From Dysosmobacter acutus (GTDB taxonomy: Bacteria; Bacillota; Clostridia; Oscillospirales; Oscillospiraceae), in the NCBI RefSeq assembly GCF_018919205.1, contig NZ_JAHLQN010000001.1:2108001-2172000 (forward strand): a stretch of 64,000 nucleotides of DNA, written 5' to 3'. Made by a program: the position numbers and the translations under genes. The notes under the pieces were generated by a model that did not search any database, was not told where the DNA came from, and was given only the letters and a program-made list of their open reading frames with translations. Of the stretch, positions 34,997-43,738 are shown in pieces (position 1 is the stretch's first letter; each line of letters starts with the position of its first letter).

Positions 34997-35104
34997 TTGA
35001 GTGTTCCTCCAATATCAATTTAGTTTTACCTCCAGCCCCTTCATCCTCCCTGCCAACCAATTTGGCACAGACAGAGAGTCGGAGGCTGTGCGGAATGCTG
35101 AAAT

Positions 35105-35133
35105 ATAATACCATAGTATACCCGGATTTGCAA
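35105..35133 (-). promoter_or_regulatory. Sigma-A-type promoter of rpsB-tsf
   Basis: Minus-strand TTGCAA (35133-35128), 17-bp spacer, TATTAT (35110-35105). A leader of about 100 bases follows, containing a small TGCCAA...TTGGCA hairpin; S2 autoregulation through the leader is possible but not shown by the sequence. Confidence 0.72.
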
Positions 35134-35156
35134 GGACTTTTTCAAAAAACACCCAG

Positions 35157-35204
35157 AAAAAAGCTCAGAAAACCGGGGAAATCCACCGGCTTTCCGAGCT
35201 TTTT
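35157..35204 (-). terminator. Terminator after ylmC
   Basis: An interrupted stem (AAAAAGCTC...GAGCTTTTT with an inner CCGG/CCGG pairing) right after the ylmC stop, ending in T5 on the minus strand. Confidence 0.8.
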
Positions 35205-35205
35205 G

Positions 35206-35490
35206 TCAAAAGCGTCTTCTCCTCTTCCGCTCCATGGACGGATCGCGGCGCTGGAAGGGCTTGTCGATCAGGATGATGTCGTCCCCAATCCTCTGGATAC
35301 AGTCCCAGGGGATATAGTACTCCTCTCCCCTTCCGAACAGTCCGAAGAACCGGCAGGGCCCGTAGACCACAATCGCCACCACCTGTCCCTCCGGCACCTT
35401 GACATCCACGTCCGCCACACAGCCAAGACGGCAGCCGTCACAGATATTGATGACTTCTTTGCACCGCAAATCACGAATCCTGCACTGCAT
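35206..35490 (-). CDS. ylmC: YlmC/YmxH-family PRC-barrel sporulation protein
   Basis: A 94-residue protein with the family pattern LRCKEVINICDGCRLGCVADVDV, then VAIVVYGP and EYYIPWDCIQRIGDDIILID, a PRC-barrel-like fold. Homologues are widespread in spore formers and linked to sporulation by distribution and expression; the molecular role is unknown. It is divergent from sigG with only about 115 bases between the genes, an arrangement common in Clostridia. The C-terminus is very basic (ERKRRRRF). Confidence 0.88.
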   Translation of the reverse strand: MQCRIRDLRCKEVINICDGCRLGCVADVDVKVPEGQVVAIVVYGPCRFFGLFGRGEEYYIPWDCIQRIGDDIILIDKPFQRRDPSMERKRRRRF

Positions 35491-35606
35491 CTTCTCTCAC
35501 CTCAGTTCTGATCCTATGCGCGGATGCGGATGTCCTATGCCGTATAATTCCACGCCGCCAAGGCAATACTGAAGCGTACAGTTTAGAGATTGCGGGAGGC
35601 GCTTTG

Positions 35607-36377
35607 ATGCAGGGTAAAGTCGAAATCTGCGGCGTCAACACTTCCAAGCTGAAGGTGTTGAAAAATGATGAGACCATGGAGCTTTTACGGCGTACCAAGC
35701 AGGGAGACAAAGCGGCCCGGGAGGAGCTGATCGCAGGCAACCTCCGACTCGTCCTGTCCGTGATTCAGAAATTTCTGAGCCGGGGCGAAAATGTGGATGA
35801 TCTGTTTCAGGTGGGATGTGTGGGGCTCATTAAAGCCATCGACAATTTTGATATCACACAGCCCGTCCGCTTCTCCACCTACGGCGTTCCCATGATCATC
35901 GGAGAAATCCGCCGGTATCTCAGGGACAACAGCGCCATCCGGGTGTCCCGCAGCATGCGGGACACCGCCTACCGGGTCCTTCAGGCAAAGGACAAGCTGA
36001 TTGCCCAGACACAGAAAGAGCCTACTGTGGAGCAGATCGCCAAAGAGTTGGGCATCCCTCGGGAAGAGGTGGTCTTTGCCATGGACGCCATCGTGGACCC
36101 GGTCTCCCTCTATGAGCCAATCTACTCCGACGGAGGAGACACCATCTGCGTCATGGACCAGGTCAGCGACACCCGGAACACGGACGAGTCCTGGATTGAA
36201 CAGATTGCGCTGAAGGAGGCCATGAAGCAGTTGGGTGAGCGGGAAAAGCACATCCTCTCCCTCCGCTTTTATGAAGGGAAAACCCAGATGGAGGTCTCCA
36301 GCGAGGTGGGTATTTCCCAGGCCCAGGTTTCGAGGCTGGAAAAAAACGCCATCAACACCATTAAAAAAAGCCTTTGA
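35607..36377 (+). CDS. sigG: RNA polymerase sporulation sigma factor SigG
   Basis: Late forespore sigma factor. The 256-residue protein opens with KVEICGVNTSKLKVLKN, the SigG-specific N-terminus, followed by sigma region 2 (NLRLVLSVIQKF, FSTYGVPMIIGEIRRYLRDN), region 3, and region 4 with a helix-turn-helix (TQMEVSSEVGISQAQVSRLE). ATG at 35607 has GGGAGG 7 bases ahead. In Bacillus sigG follows spoIIGA-sigE; here it stands alone, divergent from ylmC, and ends in a strong terminator. Confidence 0.97.
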   Translation: MQGKVEICGVNTSKLKVLKNDETMELLRRTKQGDKAAREELIAGNLRLVLSVIQKFLSRGENVDDLFQVGCVGLIKAIDNFDITQPVRFSTYGVPMIIGEIRRYLRDNSAIRVSRSMRDTAYRVLQAKDKLIAQTQKEPTVEQIAKELGIPREEVVFAMDAIVDPVSLYEPIYSDGGDTICVMDQVSDTRNTDESWIEQIALKEAMKQLGEREKHILSLRFYEGKTQMEVSSEVGISQAQVSRLEKNAINTIKKSL

Positions 36378-36381
36378 AGCG

Positions 36382-36412
36382 GCCGGCCGGTATTGTTGCC
36401 GGCCGGCTTTTT
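36382..36412 (+). terminator. Intrinsic terminator of sigG
   Basis: GCCGGCCGG / CCGGCCGGC stem with an 8-base loop followed by TTTTT, 5 bases past the sigG stop. Confidence 0.93.
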
Positions 36413-36420
36413 CCATCCTT

Positions 36421-37281
36421 TCATGGTCGGTCCAGATAAGCCTTCATCTCATCCATGCGCCGCAGGGCGCTCTCCCTGCCGATCTCATAAAGAGCCTTCA
36501 GCTTCTCCGTATCCCGCTCCACCCGGGACACCATCACCGGGTCTCTTGGCCGGATGACGAAAACCCTTCCGGCGCGCTCCAGCCGATTGATCTTCACCTG
36601 GAGCTCATTGTAGTGAACCGGCACCTGGTTCAGCCGCCAGAGCAGCATGGGGTAGTCCCGGTACATCCGCTCATAGGCCATCCTGGCTGCCCGCCGCACC
36701 GGCCTTTTCCGGTATCCCTTCTGCCGGGTCAGCACAAGGACGATTTTTTCGTACCCCTCCTGAAGCGCCCACTCCACCGGGATGGGCATGGCAACGCCGC
36801 CGTCCAGGCAGCGCTTTCCATCCACCTCCACGATTGGGGCCAGCAGCGGCAGGCTGGCGGAGGCGCGGGCGGCCAGCAGGATGTCCTCACTGACGCCCTT
36901 TTCATGGACCGCCATCTCCCCTGTCCGCACATCGGTGGAGACAGCCGCAAAGCGCTGCGCGGACTCTTCAAAGGCCTTTCGGTCCAGGGGCACCAACGTG
37001 TCCGACACTTCGCCGAACAAAAAGTCAAAGTTGAAGACCGAATGCCGCCTGACCAGGTTGCCCAGCCCCATATAGCGCTTATCGTTGGCAAATTCCAGGT
37101 TGATCTTTGCCGTGCGGCCGATCTGCCCGGACAGGTAATTGATCCCGCACAAAGCGCCGGCGGAAACTCCGGCCACACAAGGGAAGAGAATCCCCTTCTC
37201 CATAAACACGTCAAGGACGCCCGCGGTAAACTGGCAGCGCAGGGAGCCTCCCTCCAAAATCAATGCTGAATTTTCGTTCAA
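36421..37281 (-). CDS. Patatin-like phospholipase
   Basis: A 286-residue cytosolic acyl hydrolase. Motifs: oxyanion-hole LEGGSLRCQFTAGVLD near the N-terminus, nucleophile elbow GVSAG (about residue 39-43) and the DGG catalytic aspartate (CLDGGVAMPIP, about residue 165). I chose the TTG at 37281 with AAGGAG 7 bases ahead; a longer frame from an ATG at 37362 would start inside a perfect palindrome and adds a poorly conserved leader. The natural lipid substrate is unknown. It is convergent with sigG. Confidence 0.88.
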   Translation of the reverse strand: MNENSALILEGGSLRCQFTAGVLDVFMEKGILFPCVAGVSAGALCGINYLSGQIGRTAKINLEFANDKRYMGLGNLVRRHSVFNFDFLFGEVSDTLVPLDRKAFEESAQRFAAVSTDVRTGEMAVHEKGVSEDILLAARASASLPLLAPIVEVDGKRCLDGGVAMPIPVEWALQEGYEKIVLVLTRQKGYRKRPVRRAARMAYERMYRDYPMLLWRLNQVPVHYNELQVKINRLERAGRVFVIRPRDPVMVSRVERDTEKLKALYEIGRESALRRMDEMKAYLDRP

Positions 37282-37347
37282 ACCGTCTCTCCTTGGTATG
37301 GAATCATCCGTAATTTCCTGAACCGCAGCCGATTCACAGGAAACGAT

Positions 37348-37375
37348 CAGGCAGGCGTGCATGCACGCCTGCCTG
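37348..37375. repeat. Perfect 28-bp palindrome
   Basis: An exact self-complementary sequence centred on GCATGC, 5 bases past the glnS stop. It has no T tract, so it could be a terminator, a protein-binding site or both. Confidence 0.85.
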
Positions 37376-37379
37376 CATG

Positions 37380-39068
37380 TTATTTCTTAAAGCTGTCCTT
37401 TAAGGACACACTGCGGTTGAAGACCAGGCGGCCGGGCTCAGAGTCCTTGTTGTCCAGGCAGAAATAGCCCTGACGCATAAACTGAAAGCTGGCCGGTACA
37501 GCCGCCTCCGCCATATTGGCCTCCACCTTGCAGCCCTGAAGCACCTCCAAAGACTGGGGATTGATATAGTCCAGGAAGTTCTTGTCCGCCCCGTCGGGGT
37601 CGGGGTCGGTGAAAAGGTTGTCGTAGAGGCGCACCTCCGCATCCAGGGCGGTGGCCGCGTCCACCCAGTGGACGGTGGCGCCTTTCACCTTGCGCCCATC
37701 GGCGGGGTCTCCGCCGCGGCTGTCGGGATCGTACTCGCAGAGCACCTCGGTTACATTGCCGTTCTCATCCTTGACGCAGCCCGTGCAGGTGACCAGATAC
37801 GCGCCCTTCAGCCGCACCTCGTTGCCAGGATAGAGGCGCTTGTACTTGGGCACCGGCGTCTCAAGGAAGTCGTCGGCCTCAATAAAGAGGTTGCGGGAGA
37901 AGGTAATCTCCCGGGTCCCGGCGGATTCGTCCACCGGGTTATTCTCCACCGCAAAGGTCTCGGACCGGCCTTCGGGGTAGTTGACCACGGTCAGGCGGAT
38001 GGGCCGCAGCACCGCCATGGTGCGCTTTGCGGTCTCGTTCAGATCCTCCCGCAGGCAGTGATCCAAAAATGCGTACTCCACCGTGGAGTCGGCTTTGGCG
38101 ACGCCGATGCGCTCGCAGAAGTTCCGGATGGAGCGGGGCGTATAGCCACGGCGGCGCAATCCGCACAGCGTGGGCATGCGGGGGTCGTCCCAGCCGCTGA
38201 CGTAGCCCTCCTCCACCAGCAGGCGCAGCTTGCGCTTGCTCATGACCGTGTGGTTGATCCCCAGACGGGCAAACTCGATCTGCCGGGGATGGGAGGGCAC
38301 GTCGGTGTGCTCGATCACCCAGTTATAGAGCGGCCTGTGGGCCTCATACTCCAAAGAGCACAGGGAGTGGGTGATCCCCTCCAGCGCGTCCTGGATGGGA
38401 TGGGCAAAATCATACATGGGGAAAATGCACCATTTGGTGCCCTGGCGGTGGTGTTCAATATAGCGGATGCGGTAGAGCACCGGGTCGCGCATGTTGAAGT
38501 TGCCGGAGGCAAGGTCGATCTTTGCCCGCAGCGTCTTGGACCCCTCTGGAAACTCCCCGTTTTTCATCCTTTCAAAAAGGTCAAGGCTCTCCTCAATGGG
38601 GCGGTCCCGGTAGGGAGACTGGGCGCTCACGCCGATGTCACCCCGCATGGCCTTGAACTCCTCGGGGGAGAGTTCACACACATAGGCCAGTCCCTTTTTA
38701 ATCAGGCCCACAGCCAGCTCATAGGTCTTTTCAAAGTAATCCGAGCCGTAGAACATGCGGTTGCCCCAGTCAAAGCCCAGCCAGTGGATATCCTCCTGAA
38801 TGGCCTCCACATACTCGTTGTCCTCTTTGGCGGGGTTGGTGTCGTCAAAGCGCAGGTTGCACATGCCGCCGAACTTTTCGGCCATGCCGAAATCGATGGT
38901 CAGCGCCTTGCAGTGCCCGATGTGCAGATAGCCGTTGGGCTCCGGCGGGAAGCGGGTGTGAACCGTCATGCCTTGGAACTGGCCGCCCTCCGCAATATCC
39001 TCTTCAATAAAAGCCTGAATAAAGTTCTTGCTTTCCGGCGCGTCTGTCATTTTGATTTCCTCGGCCAT
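37380..39068 (-). CDS. glnS: Glutaminyl-tRNA synthetase
   Basis: Charges tRNA-Gln directly. The 562-residue class I enzyme has PPEPNGYLHIGH with the HIGH motif at 49-52, the KMSKS-equivalent VMSKRKL, and the C-terminal beta-barrel anticodon-binding domains (TVVNYPEGRSE, EIT.SRNLFIEADDF). GlnRS is less common in Firmicutes, which often use GatCAB amidation, but is found in many Clostridia. Monocistronic, with a promoter at 39114-39142. Confidence 0.97.
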   Translation of the reverse strand: MAEEIKMTDAPESKNFIQAFIEEDIAEGGQFQGMTVHTRFPPEPNGYLHIGHCKALTIDFGMAEKFGGMCNLRFDDTNPAKEDNEYVEAIQEDIHWLGFDWGNRMFYGSDYFEKTYELAVGLIKKGLAYVCELSPEEFKAMRGDIGVSAQSPYRDRPIEESLDLFERMKNGEFPEGSKTLRAKIDLASGNFNMRDPVLYRIRYIEHHRQGTKWCIFPMYDFAHPIQDALEGITHSLCSLEYEAHRPLYNWVIEHTDVPSHPRQIEFARLGINHTVMSKRKLRLLVEEGYVSGWDDPRMPTLCGLRRRGYTPRSIRNFCERIGVAKADSTVEYAFLDHCLREDLNETAKRTMAVLRPIRLTVVNYPEGRSETFAVENNPVDESAGTREITFSRNLFIEADDFLETPVPKYKRLYPGNEVRLKGAYLVTCTGCVKDENGNVTEVLCEYDPDSRGGDPADGRKVKGATVHWVDAATALDAEVRLYDNLFTDPDPDGADKNFLDYINPQSLEVLQGCKVEANMAEAAVPASFQFMRQGYFCLDNKDSEPGRLVFNRSVSLKDSFKK

Positions 39069-39113
39069 GTCTTGTTCATCCTTTCTCCATTTCTGCGGTA
39101 AAACATAAAGTTT

Positions 39114-39142
39114 ATTATACAGACACCAGCCTCAAAAATCAA
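39114..39142 (-). promoter_or_regulatory. Sigma-A-type promoter of glnS
   Basis: Minus-strand TTGATT (39142-39137), 17-bp spacer, TATAAT (39119-39114), about 45 bases before the glnS ATG. No T-box motif is seen. Confidence 0.72.
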
Positions 39143-39172
39143 GGAAAAAGCGGATTTGCGATTTACAGCCAT

Positions 39173-39418
39173 TTACAGCCAATCCTCCACCACGTCCCAC
39201 AGCGTGGCCGGCGTAACGGCACCCGCCTGGAGCAGCGAGAGCAGCTCTTCAATCCTGCTTTGGGATGCGGTGATATTTCCGATGGCGGCACAGTCTCCGC
39301 CCTCCCACTCGATTCTGACGCCATAGTGCTCCGTTTCCCGCTCCGTCTCCTCCACCAGCAGATAGTACTCCAGCTGCGTTCCGTCAAGCGGTATACATCC
39401 GATCAGCTGATCGCGCAT
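39173..39418 (-). CDS. DUF6514-like small protein
   Basis: An 81-residue protein starting MRDQLIGCIPLDGTQLEYYLL with conserved YGVRIEW, NITASQSRIEELLSLL and a C-terminal TPATLWDVVEDWL, which I associate with the DUF6514 family of Oscillospiraceae. Function unknown. ATG at 39418 has AAAGGAGC 8 bases ahead. Its stop codon lies within a tandem 10-bp repeat (39161-39180). Standalone gene between glnS and the TOPRIM gene. Confidence 0.75.
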   Translation of the reverse strand: MRDQLIGCIPLDGTQLEYYLLVEETERETEHYGVRIEWEGGDCAAIGNITASQSRIEELLSLLQAGAVTPATLWDVVEDWL

Positions 39419-39550
39419 AAAAAAACGCTCCTTTCTTCCGACCTTTTGTACACTGTATGATACCCTGTATCCACTCAAATTGTACCAGCCCCGTCAAGAG
39501 AAACTCTGTCGAAATTTGGCGTTTTTTCTGCAAATTTATTCAGTGAGCGT

Positions 39551-40138
39551 TTAAAGCCCATGCGGACGCAAAAATTCCTCCCGGCTCATCAGCAGGTTCA
39601 GCGCCTCCAGTAAGCCGTTGGTTGTCAGATGTTCCGGCAGCTCCAGCCGCCTCAAGAGCTCCAGCCGTTTTTCCCGGCTGTCCGGCCCGCCCGTAAGGCC
39701 CGCCGCATAGAGGTCTGCCTTGGTGATCGGCGGCCCTTTCGGCTCCTCCCCGCCCTCTTCAAAGGTGGCTCCGGAGCGGCGCAGGGCGTCCAACAGCACC
39801 TGAGGCGCCATGCCCTCTACGCCAAGCTTGCCCTCTTTTCCGCCCCGGCGCTTGCGGCGCTCCTTACCGGGGACATCCGGGATGTAGGCCTGCTTCACCC
39901 GGTCCCGGGGCAGCGCGCCTTTGAGATAGTTGCGGATGACAAACCCCGCGCCGTCGCTGTCGGTAAGGAGTATAAGCCCGCGGTTTTGGGCCAGGCGGCG
40001 CAGGAAGACCAGCTTCTCCCGGTCGTTGAACACCGAAAATCCCCCGGTTTCCAAAATGACGGCATCCACCACCTGGCTGAGGGCATTTTTATCGTAGCGG
40101 CCCTCCACCACGATCACTTCTCTGATCTTTGGTTTCAT
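39551..40138 (-). CDS. rnmV: Ribonuclease M5-type TOPRIM protein (DUF4093)
   Basis: A 195-residue protein with an N-terminal TOPRIM domain: the catalytic VVEGRYDKNAL (E at about 11) and LTDSDGAG (DxD) motifs, as in RNase M5, which matures 5S rRNA. The C-terminal half is the DUF4093 region (KADLYAAGLTGGPDSREKRLELLRRLELP). ATG at 40138 overlaps the holA stop (ATGA). The C-terminal domain differs from Bacillus RnmV in detail, so 5S processing is the expected but not certain role. Confidence 0.82.
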   Translation of the reverse strand: MKPKIREVIVVEGRYDKNALSQVVDAVILETGGFSVFNDREKLVFLRRLAQNRGLILLTDSDGAGFVIRNYLKGALPRDRVKQAYIPDVPGKERRKRRGGKEGKLGVEGMAPQVLLDALRRSGATFEEGGEEPKGPPITKADLYAAGLTGGPDSREKRLELLRRLELPEHLTTNGLLEALNLLMSREEFLRPHGL

Positions 40139-41175
40139 GCCCGCTTTGTCCCCAGACGCGTCAAAAGGAGCTTCAGCTCCCCCTCGCTGTCGATGCCCTT
40201 TTCGCTCTTCATCCGCCTGTCCAACTTCTGGCACATCTTCACCGCGTCGTCGCACCAGGCGGCGGTGGTCTTCCCCGCCACGTTCATCAATAGCCTGGCT
40301 GGATAGTCGGAGCGCATGCCCCACAACTCCATCAGCCAGTATTTATCCTTCCCATTGTCCAGGGCGATGCGGGCCGTGTAGATTTTGCGGATTTCCTTTC
40401 CAATGGCCGCAAGGATCAGGATAGGCTCCTCCTGCTCTTTCAAAAGATCTCCAAGGATGACGGCGGCCCGGTCGTACTGATTGGCGGTGATGGCGTTGGT
40501 AATGTCGAACACCCGGGCGTCCAGCACCGGGTCCGCCACGGCGTTGATGTCCGCTATGGTGACCTGCTTTCCCCGGGCGTAGGCGCCGATCTTCTCGATC
40601 TCCGGCACAAGGCCGGTCATCAGCCCGCCGCAGGTAAAAATCAGATGCTCGGCGGCCTGCTTGTCGATCTCCTTCCCCAGGGCTTTGAATCGCCTTCCGA
40701 TCCAGTTCAGCAGATCACCGGTGCCCTGGGCGGGAAACTCCACCACCTGGACATGCTCCTCCATGGCCTTGCAGAGTTTTTTCATCACCTTGTTGGGCTT
40801 ATAAAAAATCAGGTCGTAGACAAATATTAGACAGCAGTATGGGGGAAAATCGCTCAGCAGCTCGATGAGCTTTCCCCGCTGGTCCTCTCCCAATTTGAAG
40901 AGGTCGCAGTCCGTCACCACCACCAGCGTCCGTTCCGACAGCATGGGCAGCGCCTCCACCGCCTCCGCCAGGGATTGGATGCTCAGGGCCTTTCCATCCA
41001 GGCGGTGGTAATTGAACTCCTCAAACCCGGCGGGGACCAGTTTCTTCCTGACCTCGCCCAGGTAATACTCCCGGAGATAGGTCTCCTCCCCGTGAAATAC
41101 GTAGACCTGGCCAAGAGTTCCCGCGTTCAGGTCATTTTTCAGCTTTTGATAGCTGTCGCTCTTTTTGACTGCCAT
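40135..41175 (-). CDS. holA: DNA polymerase III subunit delta
   Basis: Clamp-loader wrench subunit that opens the beta sliding clamp. The 346-residue length fits; the N-terminus has QVYVFHGEETYLREYYL, the non-catalytic AAA+ domain lies at residues 20-210, and the C-terminal collar helices include LLLTRLGTKRA. It follows comEC after 9 bases, a frequent comEC-holA pairing in Firmicutes, and overlaps the rnmV-like gene by 4 bases. Confidence 0.95.
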   Translation of the reverse strand: MAVKKSDSYQKLKNDLNAGTLGQVYVFHGEETYLREYYLGEVRKKLVPAGFEEFNYHRLDGKALSIQSLAEAVEALPMLSERTLVVVTDCDLFKLGEDQRGKLIELLSDFPPYCCLIFVYDLIFYKPNKVMKKLCKAMEEHVQVVEFPAQGTGDLLNWIGRRFKALGKEIDKQAAEHLIFTCGGLMTGLVPEIEKIGAYARGKQVTIADINAVADPVLDARVFDITNAITANQYDRAAVILGDLLKEQEEPILILAAIGKEIRKIYTARIALDNGKDKYWLMELWGMRSDYPARLLMNVAGKTTAAWCDDAVKMCQKLDRRMKSEKGIDSEGELKLLLTRLGTKRA

Positions 41176-41184
41176 ATGCTCTCC

Positions 41185-43404
41185 TCAATTTACCGATATA
41201 TGTATGGTTCCCTGAAGGTCTGTCCGAAAGACTTCCACATCCTCTAACACCAGACGCCGCAGCGCCTCCTTGGACGGGTGGCCGTAGCTGTTTTCTCCTG
41301 CGCTGATGACGGCCGCCTCCGGCATGACCGCCTTCAGGAGTTCCGTGGAGGTGGAGTGCCGTGAGCCATGGTGCCCGGCCAGAAGGACCTCCACATCCGG
41401 AAGAGGGACCGATTCGATCAGCTTGCGCTCTGTTGCGCTGTCCATATCGCCGGTGGCCAGCAAGTCAAACTCCCCGCAGGAGCACAGCGCCGTCAATCCC
41501 TCTTCGTTGCTGCTCCCGCTTCCCACCGGCGGATAAACCGTAAGCTCCGCCTCGCCCAGGGCATAGCGCCGCTCCTCCGTAATTCCTTCCACCTGAACGC
41601 CATGCTCTTGCGCAAGCTCCCGCAGCGCTTCACCGTACTCACTCTCAATCTCCGGCACCAGCATCGTCCCCACGTCCACCCGGGCAAGGAGCCTTTCCAC
41701 TCCGTTGGCGTGGTCCGTGTCGTAGTGGGACAGCACCAGATAGTCCAACTTGCGCTCCCCAATGGTATTCAGGTAATCGGCGGCCGTTCCGCCCGCGTCC
41801 CGGAACGTGTTTCCGGAGCCGCAGTCCACCAGCGCGGTCCGGCCCCGGGAGACCATCAGCACACTTTGGCCCTGGCCCACATCCAATACAAAGAGGTCCA
41901 TCTTCCCGCCAGTCATCTGCTCTTCCGTCATATGGACGGTCAAAATCAGCGTCAGCACGCATCCGGCGGCGGCAAAGATGTATCTGCGCCTGGGCGCCCC
42001 GGACACCGCGCAGATGCCGAAGGCGGCATAGGCGTAGACCAGCCAGTACTTGAGATATCCGCTGCAGAAGTAGAGGGCATGGTAGGGAATCGCCGAAAGC
42101 AGACGGGCCGCGTCCAATACATACCAGCCAAGTCCCGCCGAAATGAAAGATAATGCCTGGCCCAGCGGGAGGCAAATATAGCTGACAAGCACGGCCATCA
42201 GTCCGAAGAGGAACTGGCCGCTCACCGCCTCCAGGCACAGCAGGTTGGAGAGCGGCGCAACCACCACGAAAAAGTCAAAATAGTAGGCGGAGAGCGGAAT
42301 GGTGAAGACCAGGGCGCCGGCCGTTACGGCAAAGCTGCCCGCGATAAACCGAATTACCCCTCCGTGTTCGCCTTTGGGCCAAAGCTTAGGCGTCAGCCAC
42401 AGGATTCCCGCCGCGGCGGAAAAGCTCAGCTGAAGGCTGATGCTGGCGGCGGCAAAGGGATTTTGCAAAAGGATCACAAGAAGCGCCGTGGCCAGCGATG
42501 TGGGCGGGTCCCCATCCCGCCGGAACAGCGGCGCCGAAAGGAGGCATCCGTTCATCACCACGGAGCGTACCACCGAAGGCGTACAGCCCACCATCAGCAT
42601 GTAGAGCACCAGCACGGCCATGCCCACCGCCGCTTTCAGCCGGCGGCGGTGTTTCCCCGTGAGTGCCGTCACCAGACTTAGTAGAATCGTGCAGTGCATA
42701 CCGGAGACCGCCGTCACATGGTAGAGTCCGCTCTCCTCCAGATCGGAGGAGAGGTGTTCGGGCATATCGCCGCGGTCTCCGGTGAGAAGCGCCCGCATCA
42801 TGGACCTGCTGTCCCCTGTGAACAGCAGGTCGATCTGATCCTGAAACCTCTTTTTCAAATGCAGCGAAAGATAGCGGGCCGAACCCCGGCCCGGTTCCAC
42901 TACAGCCTCTCCCCTGCTGTAGGCCAGCAGCCAAACTCCACGGGAGGTGAAGGTCGTAAGCTCGTTTCCGCGGATGCTGGAGGCGTCCGTCAGATAGACG
43001 TCGCCGGTTACAGCATCACCGGGAGACAGCGACAGCAGTTTCTCATCCCCGTAGTAAACCGCCTTGCCGAAAGGACCTATCCGCACCGTCACCTTTGCGC
43101 CGAAGGTGGAGCGTTCCGGCCAGGAGCAGACCTCCATGGTCAGATTGCGCCGCAGCGTCTCCGCCTGACGCAGATAAGGTTCCTGAATCACCTTGGCATA
43201 GCCCCAGGAGTAGACAAGTCCAATCCCCACGCCGATCAAAATCAGCATCACCCGTGTCCGCCGGAAACCGCGCAGAAAGGAGGCCGAGATACCAAGCGCC
43301 AGCGCCCCGAGCCCCGCCGCCATCACATACCGGCCGGGCAGCAGATACTGGACCGCAAACACACCCACGGCAAAGGAAAACCCAAAAGCGGCAAGCTTTC
43401 TCAT
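41185..43404 (-). CDS. comEC: DNA internalization/competence protein ComEC/Rec2
   Basis: A 739-residue membrane protein forming the channel for DNA uptake. N-terminal helices and OB-like domain (about 1-200), the competence core with HVTAVSGMHCTILL-like text (about 230-480) and many TM helices, then a metallo-beta-lactamase domain (from about 500) with DVGQGQSVLM, the metal-binding SHYDTDHANG and GHHGSRHSTS. All parts are present, so the gene looks intact. It overlaps the upstream HTH gene by 4 bases. No comEA is next to it. Confidence 0.95.
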   Translation of the reverse strand: MRKLAAFGFSFAVGVFAVQYLLPGRYVMAAGLGALALGISASFLRGFRRTRVMLILIGVGIGLVYSWGYAKVIQEPYLRQAETLRRNLTMEVCSWPERSTFGAKVTVRIGPFGKAVYYGDEKLLSLSPGDAVTGDVYLTDASSIRGNELTTFTSRGVWLLAYSRGEAVVEPGRGSARYLSLHLKKRFQDQIDLLFTGDSRSMMRALLTGDRGDMPEHLSSDLEESGLYHVTAVSGMHCTILLSLVTALTGKHRRRLKAAVGMAVLVLYMLMVGCTPSVVRSVVMNGCLLSAPLFRRDGDPPTSLATALLVILLQNPFAAASISLQLSFSAAAGILWLTPKLWPKGEHGGVIRFIAGSFAVTAGALVFTIPLSAYYFDFFVVVAPLSNLLCLEAVSGQFLFGLMAVLVSYICLPLGQALSFISAGLGWYVLDAARLLSAIPYHALYFCSGYLKYWLVYAYAAFGICAVSGAPRRRYIFAAAGCVLTLILTVHMTEEQMTGGKMDLFVLDVGQGQSVLMVSRGRTALVDCGSGNTFRDAGGTAADYLNTIGERKLDYLVLSHYDTDHANGVERLLARVDVGTMLVPEIESEYGEALRELAQEHGVQVEGITEERRYALGEAELTVYPPVGSGSSNEEGLTALCSCGEFDLLATGDMDSATERKLIESVPLPDVEVLLAGHHGSRHSTSTELLKAVMPEAAVISAGENSYGHPSKEALRRLVLEDVEVFRTDLQGTIHISVN

Positions 43405-43622
43405 TTCCGTTTTGGCTGCGCGGGATCGTCGGTCCGCCCAAGAAGATAGTCCGTGCTGACCTGATAGTAGTCAGCCAGCTTGTCCACGATCCAGACCGGC
43501 GTCTCCCGCTCTCCGCTCTCGTAGCGCCGGTAGACGCTGCGGTGCATATTCAGATAGTCCGCCAGCTCCTGCTGCGTTCTGTCGTGATCTTCCCTTAAAT
43601 CCCGAAGCCGTTTGATTTCCAT
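43401..43622 (-). CDS. Small XRE-family helix-turn-helix regulator
   Basis: A 73-residue Cro/CI-type protein: MEIKRLRDLREDHDRTQQELADYL followed by the recognition helix region MHRSVYRRYESGERETP and the ADYYQVSTDYLLGRTD tail. It is essentially the DNA-binding domain alone. The ATG at 43622 is preceded by AGGTGA; an in-frame ATG 6 bases upstream is possible. Its stop overlaps the comEC start, so it may autoregulate the comEC-holA-rnmV transcript, which is inference. Confidence 0.85.
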   Translation of the reverse strand: MEIKRLRDLREDHDRTQQELADYLNMHRSVYRRYESGERETPVWIVDKLADYYQVSTDYLLGRTDDPAQPKRK

Positions 43623-43700
43623 ACGCATCACCTATAAAATGTTACCAATCGGAAACATTTTCTTCATGCTATTGTGCCCATCCGGAGCCATTCCAACGCA

Positions 43701-43732
43701 AAAGAAATGGAGCCTGCGCTCCATTTCTTTTT
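43701..43732 (-). terminator. Intrinsic terminator of the alaS operon
   Basis: AAAGAAATGGAGC stem with exact complement and a CTGC loop, 7 bases after the HIT gene stop, ending in T4 on the minus strand. Confidence 0.88.
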
Positions 43733-43738
43733 CCGCTC

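Noticed and set aside
37282..37362. Upstream extension of the patatin gene to an ATG at 37362
   Set aside because: The extension starts inside a perfect palindrome and lacks a ribosome site, while the TTG at 37281 has AAGGAG at good spacing.
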